A stretch of DNA of 64,000 bases from Coix lacryma-jobi var. lacryma-jobi (lineage: Eukaryota; Streptophyta; Magnoliopsida; Poales; Poaceae), in NCBI GenBank assembly GCA_009763385.1, contig CM019822.1, positions 7,596,127 to 7,660,126 on the forward strand, given 5' to 3'. The notes beneath the pieces are model-generated. The model worked only from the letters and a program-made list of their open reading frames with translations, made no database searches and was not told the origin of the DNA. Made by a program: the position numbers and the translations under genes. Positions 1 to 12,780 of the stretch are shown one piece after another (position 1 is the first letter of the stretch; each line of letters starts with the position of its first letter).

Positions 1-369
1 CTGATTTTCTTCTAAACCAAACTGCATCCCAACTGTACAACAACAAGTACTAGATATATATAGCATGCTCACAAAGTTTCAGGTCAATTCATCAGTGTTT
101 GAACCTCCAAATCCATACTTGAAAGCAGTCAACTCAGAATTTCAGATTTCTGGACAGATTTGATGTTTTTCACAATTCTTCTTCTCTTTTCCAATATTGA
201 GGTGATTTTGGCTAAAAACACTCACAAGATGTCATTACCATTCAGCCCTCTTATTAATATTTGTAGTATTATGAGTTCTTCCAATATAGCATATCCAACT
301 CAACCTCAACATCATGCTCTAGGTCCATAAAATGAACTGTTGTCAGCTGCTCTGTGTGGAGGTGTGCAG

Positions 370-460
370 CAGTGCTACTCACGGCGCAGCAGTGCTGCTC
401 ATGGCCCGGCAGTGCTGCTCATGGCCCGGCACTGCTGCCCGCTGAGCGGCACTGCTTCTC
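370..460. repeat. Cluster of GGCAGTGCTGC/CGGCACTGC-type short palindromes
   Basis: About five imperfect copies of a compact inverted repeat (GCAGTGCTGC, CGGCAGTGC, CGGCACTGC) in about 90 bases. The same motif family recurs at 1615-1672, 2716-2775, 5172-5187 and 6777-6852, always within element A. Confidence 0.7.
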
Positions 461-1602
461 GCACATCAGCAGTAGGTTGTAGACTATCTCCGACATGAGG
501 AGCCTCCACATCTTGAGAGTGAGTCAACACACTCCGACATCTACCAACCTCATCTTGCTTTAGGTGAAGAGTAACCTTTAGGCTTGTGATGTATCCAAAT
601 GAATAAGCACAACCTCTTCTTATTGATTTCCTATGAATAAGCTCAACACAAGAGGGCATTAGTAACACAAGCACTAGTTTCTCATTTAGCAACCCTTTAT
701 GTGTGGAAGGCAAGTGGGCTACTAAAATAGAGAAACCTCATAACATGGACTAAATCTCCCTTAATGCCTCATGCACCTTCTTTTGAGTGGAATTGTAATG
801 TGAATGTGCATGGTTGGTCACTTAAGTCCAAGGGGCAGATTTAAGCCATATTAAGGTGAGTGGCTAACATAGACGAATCAACCCAAAATTAACTAGAGAG
901 AACACATCACATAGTTTTGGATTGATGGCATTGATATGATAGCACACTCCATTTGAAAAACGCATTCTCATTTAGTGAGACTACATAAATTACTTAGAGA
1001 AATGGTTAGTCTCACAACTCTAGTCATAGAGTAAATTCCCTTTTTATAAGTGCTCTAAGTATTTGAATTTCTCACATAGCACTCTATTCATTTAAGAACA
1101 TGGAATTTTACTCTATGTCTAGGTCATGGCAACAATAGAATAATCAAATTTAACTTATGCCAAGAAATACTCACAACCATTTGAGCATGTAGATGGCCAT
1201 AAGATGAGAATGAGAATTTGCCAATCTACGATATGATAAGATTCCATCAAGTAGAGAGTTCTTGAGATTTGAGTAATAAGTGCTTCTACTTGAGCTTTCT
1301 TGAAATTCTTGGTTTAAGGTCCACAAAGAACACCAAGTCATGTATGTTGCTTGTTGTGATTGATCAATTCAATTCCAATCATACTTTTCTTCCATGACCA
1401 ACAACCAATACATATCCTCAAGTGCTTTCTTTCCCTAAGTGACTACACAAGACACAAAGAGATAAGATTTGAAATAAATTGCACATGAGATTTAGATGTT
1501 ACCACCCTTCTTGAAACATAATGGATGAGGTGGCTTCTTCATCTTCACTTTGCTTATCATCATGTTGTAGACTTCATCCATGGCTTGGACTTATCTCAGC
1601 CA

Positions 1603-1872
1603 CTACTGTCTGCATAGGGGCGGCAGTGCCGCTCTGAGGCGCGGCACTGCCGCTCTGAGGCATGGCACTACCATATTAGAGATGTCAGCGGAATTTGGTG
1701 CGATAGTAGCTTGAGGATCCCCTATCTCTGTACCCAGAACTTCTTGTGGTCTTATATCACCAATGGGCATTTTCTTGATTGTCTCACAAGGTGGTTCCTC
1801 ATTACCTACAACATGAATAAGATCTTGCTCTACTAGAGAGCCATTAAAAGCATCATATGGAAGATGATTCAT
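1603..1872 (-). pseudogene. Remnant resembling the copia integrase-RT linker
   Basis: An 89-codon minus-strand open stretch contains GNEEPPCETIKKMPIGDIRPQE, resembling the spacer between integrase and reverse transcriptase in SIRE-type polyproteins (recalled similarity, no search). It lies just downstream of gag with no integrase core between, suggesting an internal deletion of pol. Its C-terminal end encodes three copies of a short palindromic repeat (1615-1672) that is scattered over the whole element. Confidence 0.4.
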
Positions 1873-3604
1873 TTTAACTCAAAGTACTCTAGCCACTACT
1901 AATAATTCACAAGCATACACATATTTGTGAACTACTAGAGACTACACAAGTCAAGTGGCTAGCTAGCAAGGGTTAGGTACTTGTTACCGAGATGAGTATG
2001 AAGTTAGAGATATATCCATCAATTCATCCTTGGGTCAATCTTGATAGAATAGTCAATATGAATAAGATTGATAACTTGAGATGATATTTTCAATAAAACT
2101 TGCTCAAGCACCCCAAGGCTTCATATCACCTTCAAGTACCTACAACACTTATTAAGCACAATTTGGTACCCATACCAAGATGGGTCCATCAAGGTTAGTC
2201 ACAAGAGACTTAGGCACCCAAATGGCCTTTGTGCTAGTATGTGGTGAACCAATCACCTTTCTAGCACAAGTGTCATTTTTGGGTCTCCTAAGCAAGTTTA
2301 AATCAATTGATGAGTTGAGCTTAGGAGTGTTACCCATGGGACAATCCATACTTAAATGTCCCTTTCCTCGGCAAATGTAGCAAATGCGGCGTTTGTTCTT
2401 GTAAGACATCTTCTTATCTTGCTTCTTATTTGCTTCCTTACCGGTGAGCCTCTTTCTTGATGATGTCAAGTCTTCATCTTTCATGTAGGGGCATGATGCA
2501 ATTTCATGGCCCTTCCCATTGCATCCATAACACTTCCTATTGCTTCTTCTTGTTTTCGTCTTGGGAAGTGTGGCTTGGTCATCAATCTTGTTGGAACACA
2601 TAGAGGCATTGTGTCCCATGTTGGAGCACTTGACATGAGCCATATTGTCCTTCTCTTGAATCTTGCTCATGCCCTTCTCTTCTTTCTTAGTGGCCTTGGG
2701 AGCTTTTCTATTTTGCCGAAGTGCGGCACTTCCGCGTTTGTGCGCGGCACTACCGCGTTGCGGCACTTCCGTGGGTGGGCGCGTGAAAGGTCCTAGTTTG
2801 GTTTTGGTAATTGAGTGACAACTTAGGTGGACTAATATGTGTTTGAAGTAAATTACACAGGTGATTAGTCCATAGGTGATCATGTGTGAGCAACATATGC
2901 CATAGAGGAGAATTGGCTTGGAGGATGTTGCAATGCTCATGCATGAAGATGAAGAAGGAGCTTAATGCATATGTGACATGACATGTGGTCATATGGCTAA
3001 GATGAAGAAGATCAAGGCAAGACTTGGCTTGATGGACCGGTTGCGAAGGTGAAGGGCAAGTTGAGGCTTTGAAGCCGTTGGTACCGAGTGTCGGGAGGCT
3101 TAAGCAAGACTTGGCGCCGAAGGACCGAAGCGATGGTGAAGAGCAAGTGATGTCAAGATCGATGGACCATGGAGGCCATGTGATGATATGAAGTGGATCA
3201 TATCATTTGAAGATAGGTTGGTGCATGTGTTGCATCAACACCGAAGGAGATGGAATGGAATGCGCAAGGCAAAGGTATATTTGTAGGGCATTTCATTTCA
3301 CCGGTCATAGGTGTGTAGAGAAGATTATGACCGGGTTTAGGATAGATGGCCGTACTATTAAGAGGAGCAAACTTGTTTGCATATCGGTCATCTAGTGCCA
3401 CTTGAGCGATCTAACTTTGCGATGTTACTAAGATCGAGTGGCGTGGTGAGAGCAAGTGAAAATCCTTTGAAAATTGTTTGTGAAAATGCTAACACACATG
3501 CACATGATGTTGTACACTTGTTGGTGTTAGCACATTTGCAAAGGAGAAGTTGTTGGAGTTGGTTTGGATCAACTCGGAGATGAAAATGAAGTTTTCTGTG
3601 TGTT

Positions 3605-4070
3605 GTCGGTGGTACCGACCCTGGGTTGTCGGTGGTACCGCCCAAGGATGCAGCGCGCAGACCTCTCTGGACCGAAGCAGTTTTGGCCTGGCGGTGGTAC
3701 CGCCATTACCTCGGTACTACCGCCGGCGGTGGTACCGACCGGATGGTCGGTGGTACCGTGGCCCTGAGGAGTTTCGCGAGGCTCTCTGTAGTTTCTGAAA
3801 ATGGCTTGCCGGTAGTACCGCCATTACCTCGGTACTACCGCCCACGGTGGTACCGACGCAAGGTCGGTAGTGGCTGGTTTTTCGCAGAGCTCTCTGGTCG
3901 CGGCGATTTTGGCCTGGCGGTAGTACCGCCATGACCTCGGTACTACCGACCTCGGAGGAACCGACCAGGGGTCGGTGGTTTGCCTAAATCTGCGCGATGT
4001 GAGGTAACGGCTAGTTTGACTAAGCCGGTAGTACCGCCCAGGAGGGGTCGGTACTACCGACCGGAGCGCA
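3605..4070 (+). repeat. CGGTAGTACCG palindrome array upstream of the LTR TATA box
   Basis: At least 18 copies of CGGT(A/G)GTACCG or its complement CGGTACTACCG, irregularly spaced, often paired head to head. The arms CGGTA and TACCG surround one base. The array ends about 45 bp before the TATATATA box of the solo LTR, a typical U3 enhancer location. Confidence 0.85.
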
Positions 4071-4114
4071 GAATGCCCAGTGAAGGGGCATAACGGCTAG
4101 TTGGCCATTGAGGC

Positions 4115-4122
4115 TATATATA
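4115..4122 (+). promoter_or_regulatory. TATA box of solo LTR B
   Basis: TATATATA within GGCTATATATAGTCG. The inverted homologue has a TATAAAT at the matching place (57061-57067, minus). Confidence 0.6.
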
Positions 4123-6684
4123 GTCGTTGAGGCCGGCTTTGGGCCGGTGGCTGGAGCACTCCAAAGCCTTGGTGGCTTGTGTGGATGTGCTTGGGAGCCC
4201 TCTAACACACATATGCTTTAGTGCTCATCTGATTGTGTGAGAGAGTGATCCTAGTGCGTTGCTTTGAGAGATAGCATCGAGTGGCACTAGGTGTTCGAGT
4301 TGCAAGCCGGTGGTGCTTATTACTCTTGGAGGTTGCCACCTCCTAGACGGCTTGGTGATCGAGTCTCCGTCGTGAAGCCCGCGTGAAGATTGTGCGTGGC
4401 TCCGGAGAAGGATTGTGAGGGGCATTGTGCTCGCCCCGCGGGGATCGCGAAGAGCAACTCTAGTGGATTGCGCGTGTCATTGAGTTACCCTCACTTGTGG
4501 GTGAGTTCTTGCGGCGCTCGAGTGTCGAGCTAGGTGTGGTGCCTATTAGCCGCCGAACTACCAAAGTGTGTGGTCGACACAACGGGGACTAGCTTGGTGG
4601 CAACCAAGTGAACCTCGGGGAAAAATCACCGTGTCAACATTGTCTACTCTTCTCGGTGGTTTGCAATCTCCTTACACAAGCTTGTATTTACTTTCATACA
4701 TATTGTGCTTGTGTAGCTATCTTGCTTGTGTAGCATAGAGTTGATCCCATGAGTGACTAGTTGACTTGTAGTCTTGCTAGTCACATTGCTTAGTTTGTGT
4801 AGCTAAGTTGAGCTCTCTAATTTGGCTTGTGTAGCCTTGTTATTGAGCATTGCTAGTGAGCTTAGGCTTCGCGCTTTTGCTTAGTGGCATGTGTAGGAGC
4901 TCCCCGGTTGTTTGAGTACTAGTTGCTTAGGTTTGTGTAACCTTGCAAGCTAGAATTGTTTAGGTGAGCTCTAGCTAGCCCGACACCTTATTTGCATTGT
5001 TTAGGATCTTTTGTAAGGTGTCATAGAGTATAGGTAGAGGGGTGTAGTCTTGGCTAGACCGATAGTTTTTAATTCCGCATTTGTTTCGGTTAGCCATTCT
5101 ACTACGATTAAGTTTAAGTTTTTAAAAAGGACTATTCACCCCCCCTCTAGTCCGCCATCTCGACCCTTCAGCGCGGCACTTCCGCACTATGGACAAAATG
5201 CACTTTTCCAACATGCTCCTTGGCTTTGCCATTGTCGGACTTGTGACCTTTTTGATGGGGTTTCATGCATGCTGCAGTTGATCCCTTCTCAAGCTTCTTC
5301 ACCATGTCTTCACGGTTATCTTGAGAAGGTTGAGCAATGCACTTGCCCTTCAATTGAATCAAGTCCTTGAGCCTTGCAACCTCTTCTTTAAGTTCATCAT
5401 TCTCTTGCACAATGAGGTCATCACAAGACTCTACAAGCACATTCTCAACACAAGACATATTTCCTTGCGAACAACAAGGGTTAGCATGAGATAAATCAAA
5501 TTGAACTTGTGTACATGTGCACTTGTGAGGTTGGAAGGATTTTACCGATGTTACCACAACCTCATGACTGTTTTCTAGCATGATATGAGAATCCATAAGC
5601 TTCTCATGAGAGCACAAGAGCTCATCATGATTTTCTTGCAATGTCTCATTCTTGCTAGTGAGCTTTTCCACTTTGTCCTTGAGCATATAATTTTCATCTT
5701 CTAATTGTGAAACATAAGATAGAGAGTTAATAGTACAAGTTTGCTCAATTGACAAGTTTTCATACCTTTCAACCAAAGTAGCATGAGAGCACTTAAGCTT
5801 TTCATGCCTTTTGGTCAACTTCTCCAAGCATTTGATCTTTTCAATGAGAAAATCTTCTTGCTTGTGAAGTGCTTCTTCTTGCTCATCAATTTTCTCTATG
5901 AGCTTGAGCACCATCAACTTGTCTTTCTTGCTTAGGAGTGCAAGGAGTGGATCGAGCTCATCATCATCATCACTCTCATCTTCACTTTCACTTGAACTCT
6001 CATTCTCACTTGCCACATTCTTCTCTTTCTTTGCCATGAGACCCATATGAGAAGTGGCATAGAGAGTTGAGCATCTCGGTGAAGTGGACTCATCATTTGG
6101 CCTCCACCGATCACACTCTTCTTCTTCCTTAAAAATGTTAGTCTCACAAGAACTAGAGGAAGTAGAAGTACCATATGTAAAAGCATATGTTGGTGTGAGA
6201 GTGGATGAATCATGATCACTTAAACCTTTTGAGAGAATCACTTGAGGCTCTTTATTTGTTGGTGAAGTTGAGCACTCCTCAAATGATTCCTCTAATGAGA
6301 GCAACCTCTCATCACATTTGGACTTATCATATCTTTCTTTGAGTGTGGTCCAAATGAGATGAGCATCCTCAAGTGGTTCACCATCTCCAAATATGACGGC
6401 ATCAAGTACATCTTCACTCAAGGCACTAAATAAGACATTAGTAGCTTGAGCATTGAGTTGTAAGCATTTCACTTCCTCTCTAGTTAGATAGTCCAAATCA
6501 TCACTAGGAGGTGAAATGCTTACATCTACAATCTGCTCGAGTTGAGGACCCATGGCCCTAAAAACATCAAGTATACTAGCAGACCAAGATGTATAATTTG
6601 AGCCATCAGAAAGTAAAAGTTCTAGAGATACTTCCTCACTTGTCGACATCGTCTCTCAAGGCGGTTGAGCCCGTAATTGAGAGT

Positions 6685-6700
6685 CCAGGCTCCGGTACCA
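6685..6700 (-). other. Primer-binding site of element A
   Basis: On the minus strand TGGTACCGGAGCCTGG lies two bases after the LTR end at 6703. It resembles the initiator-methionine tRNA complement (usual TGGTATCAGAGC) with a few substitutions. It fixes the orientation of the element as minus and marks the inner LTR edge. Confidence 0.65.
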
Positions 6701-6702
6701 AT

Positions 6703-9700
6703 TGAAAGGATCTTGATGTCGCCTAGAGGGGGGGTGAATAGGCCTGTTAAAATCACAGCTCAAAACTTTGTTAGTGATGCCCGGCACTACCGCCCTGAGC
6801 CCGGCACTGCCGCACCCCGGCACTACCGGCCTCAGCCCGGTACTACCGCGCCAATAAACTGTCCGAGCCTGCAATTCAAAAACTAGCCACAGGAAACCAG
6901 TTCTATATGAATAGAAGTGTTGCTCTTGGTTTCCTGAACCTGTAGAACCAACTCAACCAAGCCAAATATGTTGTATGTAATAGATCGGGGCCAAATCCTA
7001 GAATCAATCACAAGCTCACAAGTATGATAAATGAACACAAGTAAATACAAGAGACAAGTGATTTATCTCGTGGTTCAGCTCGCCACCAAGGCTTGCCTAT
7101 GTCCACGTTGTTGAGGATGACCACTTAGGTCAAGAGCTTTGCAACTCTTCCTCAGTCTCAAGTCAAGGAACCAAATCCTTGAAGTGAGGGGTAATTCCAC
7201 TAGCTTCACAAGAGGATTACAGACTTCCCGCTGCTCACCACAAGCACGGGAGCTCGCCGGGCGACGCCTAGCCGTCTAGGAGGCTTCACCTCCAAGATGT
7301 AACACCCTGATTTAATTTTTTTCCCCAATTTAATAAAAGGAATTAGAAATTAATTAGGTTGGCTAGTTTATTAGAGGAGGAAAATAAAAATTTGTTTAAT
7401 ATTGTCATGTTGCATTCATGCCGTTGCATAATTTTATTGAGTGGAAAAGAATTTATTAAACCCGGATAGGGCGAATCGAATTTATTCTATTTGGAAAATC
7501 AACAAAATGATTACTAAAAGTTTTGTGAAATCAAACTCAAATTTTATTTTCAAAACCTAGGGAAAATATTTCCAAAATTTTCAAACTTGTTTTTGAATTT
7601 TCAAACAGATTTGAACTTGATTTCAAAATGAAATTGCACAAGAATTGAAAAAAAAGAAAAGAATGGCACCAGGGCTCAAACTCTCCTCTCCCTCTCTTTC
7701 CGTGGCCCAACTCCCTCCCTTCCGTGTCAGCCCGCGATCCCGGCCCCAAGCGCGTCGAGCCAGCCCGCACTCCCTCCCGGCCCAGCCGCTCCAGCTCGCC
7801 TCCCCGCTCCGGACCGTCGTCCCAGCGGCCCGCGCGCACCACCCCGCACAGCCGCAGCGCCGGCCCCAGCAGTCAGCCCCGTCCCCAACCTCCCCGCGAG
7901 ATCCCCGCGCCGAACGCCCCGCGGCTCCCTCGCCCTCATCCCCTTCGATTCTTCGGGGAGTCGTTGCGAACGACCGCGAGCCGCCTCTCTCCCTCTCCCT
8001 ACAAAGCGCCCTCGCCTCCCCGCTCCCTTTTCTTTCTCACCCTAGCCGCCGCCACCATAGTCACCACACCCGAGCTCGCCACCACTCACGGGACGAATCA
8101 CCGGCCTCAGTCTCCCCTCCTTCGGCATCACCGACGAACACCGCGACCAGGGGACCCTCCCTTGGCGAAAGCTCCGCCGGAAACTCCACTGCACCACCAC
8201 ACCGGAGCACCAAGGCACCGCCGCAACGACCCCACGCCATCAGCCGTCCCTGGACCTCCATCGGCACCGAGAGCACCACGTACGGACCCGCGGTGAGCCC
8301 CTCTTTCGATTGAATCTTTTTCCCGGGTCTCTACTAGTCTATAGCTCAGTTCCGAGGCGCTCCGGCAAAGCTCCGTCGCGCGGAGATGTGGCGCCGCCGT
8401 GTCTGTGCGCCGCCGGCGGCCGCGTGATCTCCCCTTCTTTTCCGGCCCTCCGATCCAGAACAAACGGCCGAGATTAGATCCAAACGCGAACCGGTATGAG
8501 CCGGGTGCACCAGCGTCGTGATCTCGGTCCACGGCGCCACGTCAACCGGTCCACCGCCACCGCGACGCACCGCGCCAACGGCTGCTCGACACGTGGTGCC
8601 ACGCCAGTGCCGCGTCAGCCACCGCCCCGCGTCAGCGCCCACTTTGCTAAAGAACCCCTGAGTTTCACCAAAACAAACCCGCCGTCCATCCCTACTGTGC
8701 GCTGAGTCTGTGTATTTATTCGTTTTGGACCCTGCGTTTTCCTGGAAATGAGGCGCGGTCCACCCACAGCCGATCGCCCCTGATCTAATCTCCGCCGGCC
8801 ATCGCCAGATCGACGGCCGAGAATAGCCGATACCCCTTCGCTGATGCACTTTTGTTAAAGAGCCCCTGTCTTTTCCGGAAATTAACCCGCGCTCCATCAG
8901 CACAGTGCAGTGAGTCTATGAATTTCTTTTGATTCAGCCCCTGCATTTCGTCCGAATTGAGGCCCGGTCCAGTTAGCATTTAAAATCAGTTTTGATTTAT
9001 TTTAAATACGAAAATGAGTTCAATCTAATTACAGTTTTGCCACTCAGATTCAAATGCTCATAACTTTTGCGTTTTAACTCCTATTCGACCCGTTCAACTT
9101 GCGTTAGTTTCATAATTTTACTCTCTACGCAGTAGATCTATTAGTTTACTATTTTGATACTATTTGGTGTACTGTTATTTATTTTGTTGTATTGTGCCAT
9201 GTATGTTGATTGGGCCAGAGAGTGCGGAGTACGAGGACGCTCCAGATTTTCCTGGTGATCCAGTTGATTCGACCCAGCCCGCAGGCAAGTGTCCTTGAAC
9301 ATCTTGCACCTACTTTATTTTACTTTTGGTATTAGAGTAGTTTAGATCTAGTAGATGCATGCAATGTCAAATTTGAATCCTATATTATGGTTTACTAGAT
9401 CTTGCTCTATTATCCTTGTCGCCTGTTTTGGGATGTTCGGGTAGGTGTCTTACTTATCCCTGCAGTCATGATTGGGATGGGAGTTAAAATGTTTATAATC
9501 TTGATTAATGAACTATGAAACGAATGTGGACATGGTAATTTTGTAGTAACATGGTTATTAGGTAAATCCGGCAGGATGGAACCGTATTGGTGGTTTTGTG
9601 CCATGGACTTGGCAGCTCTTATTTGGTTTTTTTTGGGTTCGGGGCTCGTGCTAGATTTATCCTGCCTGGATCCCTAGGACCCGGTTCTCAAAGCATGTAA

Positions 9701-12389
9701 CCCGGCTTGACAGCGCAACCATGAGATCTGGATGGGCTGGACCTGGCCAAGTAATTAATTGCCTCCAAGTTGAGGGTTTACACGGGGTCGGATTTGTGGC
9801 ACAAGAGGGGGCTTCTGCAGTGGTGCGTATATCCACTGTTAGCGGTGAAACCTTAGTGAACGTGTAAAACGGACTTGGAGGGAGTTTTGTAAAGGCTTTG
9901 CAGTGCAACCTGCTATACACCTCGGCAGTGTTTAGCGTGACGGGTAATGCACGACTCATGGGTAACGATGTGCAACCTCTGCAGAGTGTAAAACTGATAT
10001 ATCAGCCGTGCTCACGGTCACGAGCGGCTTGGACTTCTTTGAGATTAGTTGGTTACTGGTTGGTTTTGGGTTCGGGTCATCCGATGGACTTCAGGTGCGG
10101 TTGCCTGATGGACTTCAGGTGTTGGTTGCTCGGTGCGACTCCGAGTGTTGATACTTTTCTACAGAGTCTGTCTATAACCTAGTAAATAGGTGCATAGGAT
10201 TAATAGGATTAATAGGGTGTGTCGCTTTAGGCGCTTGAGTCAAACAAAGTCAGCCTACCTTTGTTATAAGCCTCATAAGCATATATTTTCTACACTTGCG
10301 GAGTACATTTCGATGTACTCACCCTTCCTCTTTGTCCCCCCTGCTACCCCACCCAGACGCTGGAGACTACGCGTACGAGGAGCAGGAGTATCCAGAAGAC
10401 GGAGGCTACGACCCTGACGACCTGTACTAGGATGGCGCTACCCCCGGTCGACCTTCCTGTGGAGTGGAGTCCAGATCTTCCGCATTTTCATCAGAGTTTA
10501 TCTTAGAGTCAGTTTCATGAGAGTCTGTACTTTTCTTTCAGACCCGAGGGTCATTTTTGTAAAAACGTTCGATATTATTAATAAAGCATTGTTTTGATAT
10601 TTACTATGATGTGGATATATGTATGAAAATTGATCTTGGCATACATATATTGTGCTCCAATTTTGTTCTTAAAATTGGGGTGTCACACAAGAGTAAAAGA
10701 TGCACAACGAAGATCGACGAAGCCCGACAAGTGCTCAAGGTTTGGAAGGCTCTAATCTGCTCTCTAGCTCTTAATCACACAACCCCAATACTTAATCATG
10801 CACTAAGCATGTCACTCTCACAAGAGAGGGTTGGGGACAGCTCTCAAATGGCTTGGGATGTGTTAGAAGTGTTTTGGGCACCAGCAGCAGGTTCTGGAGG
10901 CGTGGGGTGGGTATATACACCCCCCACACCCAAAACTAGCCGTTGGAGGTCAGAAACTAGCCGTTAGTGGCTGTACAGGCCCGACACTGCCGCAGCTCCC
11001 TGAGACAGCACAGGTGACCTCACGAAAAACGCCATAACTTTTTACTTCGAACTCCGATTTCAGTGATCTTGGACTTTTCGGAAAGCTTGTTTCGAGGGCT
11101 ATCCTACCCTATAGAGAACAAGCCCAAGATCAACAAGTGCAGGTGCAGTGCTAAGTGTTTTCTCTCATGTTAGCACTCGGGTTCGGTTAGTTTGAGCACT
11201 TGAGACTTGTCTATGATTCGTATTGCATCCCCCTTGATAGTACGGCATAATTATACTCAATATAAAGAAAATATAACCATTTTAACCACTTGAGTCTTCA
11301 ATGTCTTCATATGCCATTTCTTCTTGATATCACTTCAAAAGGGGTTGCAATCATCTTTGTCTCCTTTCTTTGAGCAAGCACACCTTGAGCATGTGACTTG
11401 AACCATTTCCACACATATGAGTTCAATCCATGGCTTCAAGTCACTTCCACTAATGATTTGATCCTCAACACAATATGAATCCTCATAGCTTGATTAGTAC
11501 CTCGACTCAATGCAAGTACTCTCTTCTTCACCCTAGCCATAGTACATCGGTCTCCTTGACCTTCACCTTCGCTTAGTACCTCGAAGCCCTTTCCTTGCTA
11601 TCTTCACCTTATCAAGCCACACTCAAGTCACATCATATTGAGCATCCATTGAAAACCATTTCTTCAATATTGTGATCCTTGCTTGAACATCTTGTAGATA
11701 TGAACGTTGAGATCAATCAAGCTTTAGTTTGACTCACATAGAGACATATATGGATCATAATTAATATGGTCAAGCCAATTCACGATTCCTTATATCCTCT
11801 CCTTTTGGCTTGACACTCAACACTCACTTCAATCTCCATCTTCATACTTCTAGCTTGATCAAAGCAATGCAAAGTGATTTCCCAAATCTTTATTCATTCA
11901 AGCAAACCAAAGTAGAGAACGACTTATATCCAATATGAGTTGTGTCCTTTGTCATTTCAGCTTTGTTTGCCATTTACTCACTTATGCATTCTTAATTCAT
12001 TCTTCAACCTTGATCAAAGCTAGTTCACTATCGAACTCTTCTTGCTCATGAAAAGCAACCCATTGTTGAGACCATTCCAAAATCATCAATCCATGTCTCA
12101 CTTGTCATTTGCCAAATATGCTTGCTTTCTCATGATGCCATGATATCCCACAACATAGAAGCCATATCATCAACTCTATTTGCATTGTTGTCTTTTGCTT
12201 GAACAAGATTGTTTCCATGATCTTCCAATACAACAATACACAATTTGGGCCTTCATTTCAACACTATGTGGAATACCATCAAGTTTGCTTTTCTTGTTGA
12301 ACCTTTGATACACTTAGCAAACTTGTTAGACCTTTAATTATGTTGTCACTCAATTCACCAAAACCCACTAAGGGCTAGATGCACTTACA
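6703..12389 (-). mobile_element. 5' LTR of element A, interrupted by a solo LTR
   Basis: On the plus strand it reads TGAAAGGATC at 6703 and ends CACTTACA at 12389. Removing the nested LTR (7298-10687) and one copy of its duplication leaves about 2.3 kb, a normal SIRE LTR size. The outer edge begins, on the minus strand, TGTAAGTGCATCTAGCCC, close to the LTR start of wheat Angela-type elements as recalled. A TATATAC on the minus strand near 10910-10918 is a candidate core promoter. A cluster of CGGCACTGCCG-type palindromes lies at 6777-6852 and a single copy at about 10981. No genes are present. Confidence 0.75.
7298..10687 (+). mobile_element. Solo LTR (element G), Tekay-like Ty3/gypsy type
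   Basis: Starts TGTAACACCCTGA at 7298 and ends GGGGTGTCACA at 10687, with a perfect 5-bp duplication CAAGA (7293-7297, 10688-10692). At 3390 bp with no coding domain it fits the very long LTRs of the Tekay/Del chromovirus clade (recalled). A CpG- and pyrimidine-rich block at 7670-8700 resembles a promoter plus 5' leader, with a possible weak TATA (CTACAAAG, about 8009). An acidic open stretch DYAYEEQEYPEDGGYDPDDLY ends with TAG near 10430 directly after a CAG acceptor-like site. It interrupts the LTR of copia element A. Confidence 0.88.
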
Positions 12390-12780
12390 AATTTATTTGC
12401 TAAATCTTGAGTTTTAGCAAGTTGCTAATTTATTTGCCAAGTGAAAAAAAAGACTTCTCTCCAACAACTCCCTAAAACACACTTGCCAAAACGAACGAAC
12501 GAAGAGTCGGGTCTGCTAGTCATAGACATGGGTATAAATTTTTTAGGTAAAAAGAATAAAAAAGAGTAACTTGAGGGGAGGGGAGGTGTAGGCGCGCGGG
12601 GGGAGGGGGCGTCCGCGCCGGTTCTGCAGTGTGGGAAATTGCGCGCGAGAGGGGGCTATTTACCAAGTTGGGAAAAATACCAAGTTAGTTTAGGGAGTTG
12701 TTGGAGAGGGTTTTTTGAGTTTTTGCCAAATTTATAAGAATACCAAGTTGATTTACGGAATTATTGGAGATGCTCTTAGT
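12390..12780. mobile_element. MITE-like inverted-repeat element, left end cut by LTR
   Basis: CTCCAACAACTCCCTAAA at about 12459 faces its complement TTTAGGGAGTTGTTGGAG at about 12688; similarity continues outward to TTATTTGCC and GGCAAA. The right edge reads GGAGATGCTCTTAG near 12779, a common grass MITE end. The centre (12570-12650) is strikingly GC-rich. The left end runs straight into the copia LTR, so the retrotransposon probably inserted into this element. No target duplication could be assigned. Confidence 0.5.

Larger units (their letters stand above)
2784..5170 (+). mobile_element. Solo LTR (element B) inserted in copia gag
   Basis: Starts TGAAAGGTCC at 2784 and ends GACCCTTCA at 5170, flanked by a perfect 5-bp duplication GCGCG (2779-2783 and 5171-5175). 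No internal domain, so a solo LTR of 2387 bp. A TATATATA box at 4115-4122 sets plus orientation. Just upstream lies an array of GGTAGTACCG/GGTACTACCG palindromes (about 3605-4070). A highly similar LTR lies inverted at about 55974-60034, but with a different array in the same place. Confidence 0.9.
2152..6649 (-). pseudogene. Copia gag polyprotein, split by a solo LTR
   Basis: Structural gag protein of element A. The N-terminal part (ATG at 6649) has the copia gag domain (SDGSNYTSWSASI near residue 14, WTTLKERYD near 104), then an acidic serine-rich linker and long coiled-coil segments. Coding stops at 5168-5170 only because the inserted LTR ends in TTCA, which supplies a TGA. Past the insertion the same frame resumes at 2783 and includes two perfect CCHC zinc knuckles (CYGCNGKGHEIASC and CYICRGKGHLSMDC) plus one degenerate one, ending with WVPNCA and a stop at 2152. 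The GCGCG target duplication is shared, so gag was one frame before insertion. No pol frame follows directly. Confidence 0.8.
1..12389 (-). mobile_element. Non-autonomous SIRE-like copia LTR retrotransposon (element A), one end outside window
   Basis: Minus-strand element: 5' LTR at 6703-12389, primer-binding site at 6685-6700, gag at 2152-6649, and a short stretch resembling the integrase-RT linker at 1603-1872. No protease, integrase core, RT or RNase H motif is readable in 1-2150, so the element looks gag-only unless pol lies beyond base 1. Two solo LTRs sit inside it (2784-5170 in gag, 7298-10687 in the LTR), so it is the oldest layer here. Its outer LTR edge at 12389 cuts into MITE-like sequence. 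The LTR edge style and the gag with a CCHC cluster ending in a WVP motif match the SIRE/Maximus copia lineage as I know it. Clade assignment is inference. Confidence 0.7.

Noticed and set aside
7645..8313. 222-codon plus-strand open frame rich in Pro, Ser and Arg
   Set aside because: It lies in the GC-rich leader-like block of a solo LTR with proven ends and target duplication. Composition explains the length; no domain is seen.
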